Assembly (NCBI GenBank): GCA_015345905.1
Contig: JADDTR010000004.1
Span: 1-64,000 of the forward strand
Direction of reading: 5' to 3'
Source of the DNA: Aotearoamyces nothofagi
Taxonomy: Eukaryota; Ascomycota; Leotiomycetes; Leotiales; Tympanidaceae
DNA length: 64,000 bases
Of the stretch, positions 57,026 through 64,000 are shown piece by piece; positions within the stretch are counted from its first letter, which is position 1; each line of letters starts with the position of its first letter. A program made the translations under genes and the position numbers. The notes under the pieces are model-generated. The model had not been told where the DNA came from. It was given only the letters and a program-made list of their open reading frames with translations, and searched no databases.

Positions 57026-58441
57026 CTATGATGATGAGTCCGTCAAGACAAATGTTGCTGAGCCTGAAACAGAGACCTAAATTTATGTTAGTACAAGTAT
57101 CTCATTTAATAATATCAGAAAACTTACAGTGCAGCCAGTAGAGCTTTCAACACCATTGCTGTAATAGACACCAGATACATATTTACAGGTTCCACTGATA
57201 TCACCGGTAATTTCAACATCGAAGTCAAGCGTAACACTGGCGTCGTTTGTTGGGGTGTTAGGGAACATGGAAATATAGGTGCCTGATGTTGACTTTCCAA
57301 CACCCAAATTCATTGGAGCCCAGTTACCCTCGTTAGATCCCGATGTACCCCATATGCAGGCATCGCTCTTGGAGACACCAGCGTTGTTAACGTAGTACTG
57401 AGCCGAAGTTGCAGAACCTTCCCAGGTATAGTAGGTAGAAGCATCAGGGCAAGTCAGAAGGTATGTCTCGCCAGCAGAAGTATCGAGAGCGATGGTCTCG
57501 GACTCTGTGCCAGGATAATCGGTACGGCATATGGCAGCGTTCGTGCTGAGCTTGTTCTGAACACTAATTGTTCCGGTACCAGAAATGCAGATAGTGCTAT
57601 AATCGGTATTGGAAATTTCAAGCTTTCCATCAGCATTACAGTACAGTCCACCGATGGATTCGCCAGAGCTTCCTTGAGCCGTAGGCCACTGGGATTTCTG
57701 GTAGCCAGCTGGGCACGCATACGAGCAGAAACTGTTCGTAGTGCATCCATCTCCCGAAACGGCGGTCTCGATGTAGCTGATGGACGAGTCGGAGGTGGAG
57801 TAGGAAGGTGTGTATTGAATACCAGTCCATCCTCCAAGATCCAGCCAATCAGCTGCGACAGCGCCGTATGCACTGGGGAAAGTTGAGCAGTCGATCTCTC
57901 CGCTAGGGAAGTCCTCATCAATGCCGGTGCTGCCAGAGCTGCTTGAACTGCTGGTAGTGGCTGCGGCCTGCGAGGTAGATGATGCGGCAGCTGGAACAGT
58001 GCTTGACGTGGTTGCTACATAAGTTGAGCTAGGGGCGACGTAGACAGAAGACGAGCTTGATGATTCCTTCTGGAAGAACTCGGCAGCCTGGGCAGAAGAC
58101 GACGACTGAATCGAAGATGACGAGTAGCTGCTGGTAACAACCTGGCTTGAAGTCGGTGCAGGCGACGAAGATGCTGAAGTTGAGGTCGCGCTCGAGGCCT
58201 CTTCGGTGACAAGTACATAAATGCCATTCTTGATTCCCTCTTCGACCTCGGATTCGGTGAGATCAACGCCATTGAGCTCATAGACGGTGACTGTTGGACC
58301 AGAAACGACCTCGGTCACATCAGCGCGCTTGTCAATCGGGGATCCTGCATGGACGTCGGCGTGACGGTGGGCATGTCGGTGGGGCTGGGCTGCCACGACA
58401 GCCGTGGCGGCGCCCAAGATGGCGAGGTGGGAGAACTTCAT
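57026..58441 (-). CDS. SUN-family secreted cell-wall protein (Sim1/Sun4 group)
   Basis: Exons 58441-57128 and 57076-57026 (51-nt intron, GTAAGT ... CTAAC ... TTTAG) give 454 aa. There is a signal peptide (MKFSHLAILGAATAVVAAQ), a likely Kex2-type site (DKR at ~38), and a Ser/Thr-rich linker at ~85-175. The SUN domain runs to the end with its conserved Cys: EIDCSTFPSAYGAVAADWL, GCTTNSFCSYACPAGYQKSQWP, GESIGGLYC, NKLSTNAAICRTDYPGTE, CIWGTSGSNEGNWAPMNLG. SUN proteins are secreted, bind beta-glucan and act in septation and wall remodelling. Conserved Cys-x5-Cys-type spacing supports an intact fold. The promoter side (58.44-58.99 kb) is ordinary. Confidence 0.94.
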
Positions 58442-59960
58442 TGTAGAGAACTACCCGTTAAAGCGATATTCAACAAAGGGTTCGCCGATGAACGATGTGT
58501 GCGTGACGCTTCAGAACTTTTCGAGCTGTCCGGAGACTAAAGATATCCAACTGTCAGTCACTTTTACCAATCGACCCTAGGCGCGTTGAAAGGGGTGCTC
58601 CTCGTGCACGATTCGATCGAATGCGTAGCAATTCGTCGACACGAATACAGTAGAGAGCAAACGACAGCGATATAGAATTGGGCGACAACGTACGTTGGCT
58701 TGGTTCGACGTAGAGCTGAATGCCTCTAGGTCGCGCAAACGCAGATTTTGATTTGGTTTTTGATGTGATTTTGAATCTATTGTGGTCGGGATGCGTGCGT
58801 TGATCGAAGCCGATAATTCGTGTGTTCCAAAGGAATGTGATAGAGAGTCGGAACCCTCAGGTCGGAATGGAATACTTGAGGAGGGAGTGAGAGGTTAAAG
58901 GACGAAGGTTGTAGATCGTGAAGGATGGTGATGTTGGGCCTGCGAGGTGAAGAAGTAGCCTACTCTACTGGAAGCCTGCTGTAGGGCAGGGTCGCTTTTG
59001 CACGTTAGACTCAGTGGGAGCAGGGCAGAGTGCCAGCGTGCCAGCCTTGGTGCGAGCGAGGTGCAGTGGTGCCAGGCAGCCCGCGAAAAGGGTCAGTCGC
59101 GAAATGAGCTCGGCGCTAGTCTACAGGGGTGGTGTGTTAGCGTTGTCGCGAGACCAAATGAGCCAAAGAAGCCAAACGGAGCACCCGCGTGCGCCAATGG
59201 GCTCCAGCGGGCCCCAGCGGGCCCCACAGCACGCCGTGCTACCGCAGGGGCAAAAGCAGGAACCGGCCAGGGGCTGCCAGGAACGCGCCGCGCCAGCCCG
59301 CGCCGCGCCAGCACCTGCAACGGACAGCCTGAAGCCCCCGAGAACAGCCTGCACCGCCTGGACTTCCAGCCTGGACACCCCGCCGGCAGTGCCTGCAGCC
59401 CACTCCAGCCCGCTACGTCCAGCCTGGACGGTACTGTACCGCCTAGCCTGCGCCGCTGCTTGCCAGTGCAGGGCGCGCCTCCATTGCGGCTTCCACTGCG
59501 GCTTCCACTGGCAACCCAGCACCCACCAGCAGGGCTCTTGTTTCCAGCCCTGACGGCCAGAAACAGAGGCGCAAACAGCAACAGAAACAGAAATACTGCT
59601 CAGCTGCAGCCTCAACCACCTCCACACCTGCCACTGCTACCACCTCGATCCACGGATTTGTATTTCGTGCTCTGCCCAGCTCGGTTCGCAAACTGCTGGC
59701 AGCACGGTGGCACTCATGTCTCATTTTTCTTCTGGCCAGTGCCCGCCCCCCAGTGGCATTGGCGACGTGGAGGTCGTACTCCACAGGGCTCCACAGGGCA
59801 AAATGCGCAGACATGCCAGCCATGGCAGCCATGCATTAAAAGCCCGAGAGTCACCACGGAGAGTAACGAGAGACCTAGATCTGGGCGATTTGGCATGGCT
59901 GATATGTATGACTCCATACAGATAAAGCCTCCCTGCCTACTTGCTCGCCGGCTGCGTCTC
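58442..59960. other. Upstream of SUN gene, with a GC-rich direct-repeat region
   Basis: 58442-58990 is promoter or leader for the SUN gene. From about 59000 to 59830 the DNA is GC-rich with many short direct repeats (for example 'ccagcgggcc' twice, 'cgcgccgcgccagc' twice, 'tgcggcttccac' twice) and remains open in several frames on both strands. I do not call a gene because no frame shows domain-like sequence and codon use is explained by composition. Confidence 0.45.
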
Positions 59961-60072
59961 TTTCCCACTTGGCTGTTTGAGATGGGGATATACATCTTTC
60001 CTTCTTTGCACAGTCCGGCCTCTGCATAGCAGATTGAATAATAGCGATCCCACTTGGTGATCGTTGGTGCAT

Positions 60073-60420
60073 TTACTTCACCCCATCCGGCGCATCCACC
60101 TTAACCAGACAGTCCAAGTCGAGGGAAGCGCCAATCTCTGGAAGATGAAGCGCACGTAACCTCTCCACTCGGCAGCCCATGTGCATCGACCATGACGAAT
60201 ATCTGTGGGAAGGTAGGACCACAAAGTTACTTACTGGTGAGCAACGGCGTCTAGACGATAGTTCTCGATTCTGGGTGATAGGCGTCTGGGGAGATTCTTC
60301 CCTGGAAGCTCGGGTTGTCAGCAAGCACGCTCCAAACGTCTTGTCGTAGTCGATTTGAGCACTCTGTGCGATAAAACGCTCCTAGATGCTCAGTGGCGCA
60401 ACGCCGCAGTGCGATTTATC
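60073..60420 (-). other. Possible short spliced gene or relic
   Basis: Minus-strand pieces such as DVWSVLADNPSFQGRISPD and AYHPESRTIV, or in another frame VERLRALHLPEIGASLDL, border a good GTAAGT...CCCACAG intron. The frames cannot be joined with confidence and no family is recognised. Confidence 0.2.
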
Positions 60421-62559
60421 TCCGAAGGGGCGTCTACCTCCAGCTTGGGACGAGAGACGCGATCTGATCGAAATGAAGAGCAGCTCTTGGATTGAACGAG
60501 GATGATGATAAGGGTCTAATGGTTATAAAGCTTTGCAAGATTTCAAATGATTTTCAACATTAAGAGAGGTACTTGTATGCTCAATGTTTCTTTACTTCAA
60601 TTCGATGGGCTGGCAGGCATCACCACGGTGGCCGGCTGGAATGCTACTAACTGTAGATATTCATTCGGGCAAATAATATTTTACGGATCCTCTTGCTCTT
60701 CCATACTATACTGCGCATATAACTTCTTGATGCGCTTCGTACTGATGATCTTCTCCGACTCGAACAGGTGGCTAGTGGTTGGATGTCAATGAACCCATTG
60801 ATCCTCGCTGTACAACTTAGAAATGGTGAAGGATTCTATACGGGGTCCTGCTTCGTACACCTACCGAACAGCTTAACAAGGGGGCCATATGGAGGAATTT
60901 GGGCTCTGTTGAAACGGTGTGCACCATGTAACACCTCTCTACGATGGAGGGTTATTTAAGACCTGTCGACCTCATTGCTCTTCTAAGTGGACGCAATTCT
61001 CGCGAAGTCTGGGAAGAATGAGTTGGAAGTACGACAAGGCGCGAGCTGATGCCAGGTTGCTGAGAGTCAGGAAGCGAAACGACGAGATTATTGGCAGGAG
61101 GTTTCAGTGTCCCACAAGGGAATTCATCCATCTTCGTCCCTCGTGGAGTCTCGTGGACTCGTGGCCAGCTCAGGGCTTTGAAATTAGAGGAATATCCTAG
61201 ACCAAATATAGAGGGCCGCCGTCCAATGAGAATCTCTCGGTTCCTGGATTTCGGCTGGGCCCGCGCATCTTTTCGTCACGCCTCATTTAGCTGAAGCAAA
61301 CCCAGCGAGCCGCTGTCATTTTGCAGCCTTGGTTGTCAGGCATAAAGGCACGGAGGGCATGGAGGGCCCATGATTTTCGGGGAAGGGCCAACGATGGCCA
61401 GGACATATCCAACACCAATACAGTAATGCACTGTGCACTGTACATTTATGTTAGCGTTGCCTCGTCGTAGTTCAGACGGATCTCAGGAGACTTATCAGAT
61501 AATCTGGACCGAACGAGCCGGCCTTTATCAGTGCCAAGTCTCTGGAATGCTACTACCATCGAAGTGTGCATTCCGCCTACAACATTGTTGTGAGCTTGTG
61601 ACCATCTATACCGCCTATTGTCCCACCGCTCTCTCGTTGACGCGTTACGGCTCGCAGGTGCGTGCCATCAGCAGGCGTGGCGCGGAGGAGACGTGTCGAT
61701 ATCATAACATAACATTGCATCTACTGGATCTCTGGAACACCTTGTTGTAAGTCATCCGCTGCAAGAACAATATGTGTGGCTGTGACGTGTCCAGGCATGC
61801 TGTGGCCGGCATCTAGTAAAGGAGCCATGAGCATAAGGTAGTGGCAGGAGGTAGTGCGCAATGCGCATGATACTGTGTGGTGCAGCACGCTCCGGGAAAT
61901 TCTACCAGCACGGCGTGTTTCCTGATTAGATTGGGCATATGATACTGCAGCCGTACAGCACAAGCTGCTATAAGCACCAAGTACTATGGGCATCAGCTCG
62001 GAGGCGCCATAACATCGCTTACCTTAAAGAGTATACAGAGTGATAACAACTGGATCTATGATTACTATCGAAGTACTATTCCTACGCTCCAGCTCAACAT
62101 TTCGAGAACCCCGTCTCCTTATATACTCCAGGCTTGAGGATAGCCTATCACACCTGAAGAGCTTTAGCACGTGCTGCAAAACATTGGGCTCTCTTGCTCC
62201 GCTGAAGACGTCTAGGAAATGTTGCTCAGTCAGCCCAGCCTGTCACGATTCGTAACGAGCTACAAGTTCCGATACCATGCTCCTTCTCTTCACCATCTAC
62301 AAGTCCATCAACTTTATCCGTGATTCCCGTAGAGCCTTCCATTTTTAGAGAAACATCTTCCGTCCTTCTCGGGCATGCCCTGTATTGATAAGGCTATTTC
62401 GGGAAGTCGCAGGTCAGCTGGCTTCTTTCGGAAGTTCTGCGCAGATCCGTGCATGGCGCGAGGGGTTGCGAGAAGTCACTGCAGGCACCCCGTTGAAACA
62501 TAGAAATATCATATGTGAGAGCAGCTAAGTTGTGCTGGCCTCAGCTCACTGTGTATAAT
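60421..62559. other. Gene-poor region, nothing recognised
   Basis: About 2.1 kb without a supported gene. Short open frames near 60940-61200 (+) look relic-like but carry no recognisable motif. Confidence 0.3.
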
Positions 62560-63105
62560 TAGTTGAGTTGCCTTGAGTTGAAGCATCAATTCGACTCAAC
62601 TCAAGCAAACCCATGAGTTTGGCAACTCTTGCTATTATAGGTTTGGTTCGAGCCAAATTGGGCTTAGTAGTCTATTAAATACTACTCCCCCTTTTCCCCT
62701 CCCCTCTAAGTAATCTTGATCTGGGGTGTTTGTCTAGGATAATTTTTGCTTAGTAAACAGGCCATCTGGCCAATTGACCACCGGTGACCCAAGATTTAGC
62801 CCCCAAGGTTGTTCAGAGGAGGGATTTCAGGGAATGATATTCGACAAACCAAATTTCTGGAAGTTTTCCAAGATATTAAACTGAATTCTAGCATAATAAT
62901 ATTGAGACTATTTAAATAAATATATTTCAGATAGTTACAGCGGTATACAAATTTCTCTGATTGGATATAGATAATGTTTATATTGCTGTAATTTAATTAT
63001 CTAAATCAAATTCAACCAACCCAATGAATTGAAAATTGCCGACTCAAACAGCCAAGCTCAGCTCAACTCAACTCACTCGAGAGTTCAATTCGCGTTGAGC
63101 GAATA
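62560..63105. repeat. AT-rich segment bounded by TTGAGTTGA/TCAACTCAA motifs
   Basis: Left edge: 'agttgagttgccttgagttg' and, 20 nt on, 'gactcaactcaagcaaac', forming a local inverted repeat (ttgagttga/tcaactcaa). Right edge (63040-63105): 'gactcaaacagccaagctca' and 'gctcaactcaactcactcga'. The two edges share words in opposite orientation, with an AT-rich interior. It may be a degenerate inverted-repeat element. Ends are not sharp and no coding remains. Confidence 0.4.
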
Positions 63106-63478
63106 AAAAAAGATACAGCACCTCAGCCTGCTGTTCCTACCGATTAAGAAAAAATCTCCAGCTAGTCTTCGACGAAAGCCATGAACGATACTAGACAAGA
63201 GGAGTTTATTTTATTTCTATAGGTTATTCAGTAGGATGATATATAGTCAAAATTCACTAACCGACAACTATCATGTACTTCTTATTCACATTACAGGAAA
63301 TTGCTTTTTTTCAAAGCATCCTATAGCTCTCAATCACCCCTTTCTAGGTCACGTCTATGCCATACCACATCAACCATATATCCATCCAATCAATCAAACA
63401 CCTTTTCCATGACAAAGATAGACAGATACTCCTTTACAAACCCGCCTCCTACAGTTCATCTAGTCTAGTAGTTGTGGC
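63106..63478. other. 3' flank of the PAQR gene
   Basis: AT-rich sequence with no gene, probably the 3' untranslated region of the next gene. Confidence 0.3.
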
Positions 63479-64000
63479 CTAATAGGACGTACAGTCCAGC
63501 TCAGCTCTTTTGAATGCGTTCGCAAAGAACTCTTGCATCGCCATATAGTGGAACAAGATGCCGCCAAGCACCGCGAAATGCCAAAGATTATGACTTCCGC
63601 CAATATAATCAAATGCACCTGGGCACCAGCGTTCAGGCACGTGAGATGCATAGACGACGGCGCCGGCAAGATAAACCATGATGCTCTTAGCAATTGGGGC
63701 GTAGAATTCCCACGCCCAGGCTCCGCCACGGGTGAGACTTATTTGGAGTACGGGAATAAAGCCTGTCGCACCTAGAGAGACATAAAAGGCCACACGCGCC
63801 CATGCCATATTCGGACGGTTGAACGTTGGGTGCCATGGCAGGATAACACCCCCGATCCCTAACGTGGCTGTTGTAGTGAGGTAGACCCATCGACTAACCG
63901 GCTCGCAGTAGAACGCAGTGTATTCAGTGGTCATTATAGACGCAGCTATCAACAGAGATATACCCGTATAATCAACACATGCGAATCTCTCCATTAGAGT
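63479..64000 (-). CDS. PAQR/haemolysin-III family membrane protein (3' part, runs off window)
   Basis: The reading frame is open from the window edge (TLMERFACVDYTGISLL) to the stop at 63479, giving 173 codons of the C-terminal part. Family marks: an Asp-containing helix VDYTGISLLIAASIM, TEYTAFYCEPVSRWVY, several further hydrophobic helices, and the C-terminal zinc-site motif GGSHNLWHFAVLGG with ILFHYMAM. These correspond to the conserved Asp and His residues of adiponectin receptor-like (PAQR) proteins such as yeast Izh1-Izh3, which act in lipid and zinc homeostasis, probably as ceramidase-like enzymes. The N-terminal half lies beyond the window. Confidence 0.9.
   Translation of the reverse strand, partial: TLMERFACVDYTGISLLIAASIMTTEYTAFYCEPVSRWVYLTTTATLGIGGVILPWHPTFNRPNMAWARVAFYVSLGATGFIPVLQISLTRGGAWAWEFYAPIAKSIMVYLAGAVVYASHVPERWCPGAFDYIGGSHNLWHFAVLGGILFHYMAMQEFFANAFKRAELDCTSY

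Noticed and set aside
58998-60029. 343-codon open frame (and 160-180-codon frames in other registers)
   Set aside because: Overlapping open frames on both strands in a GC-rich repeat block, Pro/Ala/Arg/Gln-rich products, and no domain or splice support.
60919-61200. Open frame of ~90 codons in the gene-poor right part
   Set aside because: Protein-like in places but without motif, start context or partner exon.

Overview
The window is nuclear DNA of a filamentous ascomycete (Pezizomycotina). The evidence is the many 45-75 nt introns with GT(A/G)NGT donors and CTAAC/CTGAC-type branch sites, a Zn2Cys6 transcription factor, a SUN-family wall protein, a Delta12-type desaturase, and signs of C-to-T/G-to-A mutation of repeats. 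The class cannot be fixed from sequence alone. Leotiomycetes or a near relative is my guess, not a demonstrated fact. All gene models with introns were joined by hand from reading frames and splice signals.

Layout, left to right. 1-3.4 kb: a very GC-rich RRM-type gene. 3.8-5.3 kb (-): chromodomain protein. 5.8-9.0 kb: three housekeeping genes, PAM17 (mitochondrial import motor), UBA4 (Urm1 activation, tRNA thiolation) and SLX9 (ribosome biogenesis). 9.4-9.9 kb: a dead 3-dehydroshikimate-dehydratase-like gene. 10.7-11.6 kb (-): a NEDD8 protease (DEN1/SENP8 type) with micro-exons. 12.4-17.6 kb (-): a 1616-aa protein whose architecture matches meiotic chromosome axis proteins (Red1/SYCP2). 18.8-20.0 kb: gamma-glutamylcyclotransferase-like protein. 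21.9-23.4 kb (-): NAD-dependent glycerol-3-phosphate dehydrogenase. 24.5-29.3 kb: glycogen debranching enzyme. 29.7-32.1 kb (-): Zn2Cys6 transcription factor. 32.7-33.4 kb: PEBP-family protein. 33.8-35.7 kb (-): an unrecognised, Cys-rich, weakly F-box-like protein.

35.8-36.8 kb is a non-coding tandem duplication carrying a striking transition-mutation gradient. It is followed by DAHP synthase (37.0-38.3 kb), cytochrome c1 (38.8-40.0 kb), an MBD4-like mismatch glycosylase with a very long basic N-terminal region (40.4-44.1 kb), TRS130 of TRAPPII (44.7-49.4 kb) and a Delta12-type fatty acid desaturase (50.0-51.5 kb, -). The right part is gene-poor: a small SAM methyltransferase (54.6-55.6 kb, -), a SUN-family secreted wall protein (57.0-58.4 kb, -), about 5 kb with no gene I can defend, and the 3' part of a PAQR/haemolysin-III membrane receptor running off the end (63.5-64.0 kb, -).

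The main non-gene signal is a family of at least seven copies of a ~230-265 bp element with imperfect terminal inverted repeats (a MITE-like DNA element) scattered between 5.5 and 44.5 kb. Four of the copies lie in promoters shared by divergent genes. Together with the mutated tandem duplication, the stop in the dead dehydratase and the MBD4-like glycosylase, they suggest a genome shaped by repeat-directed cytosine mutation.
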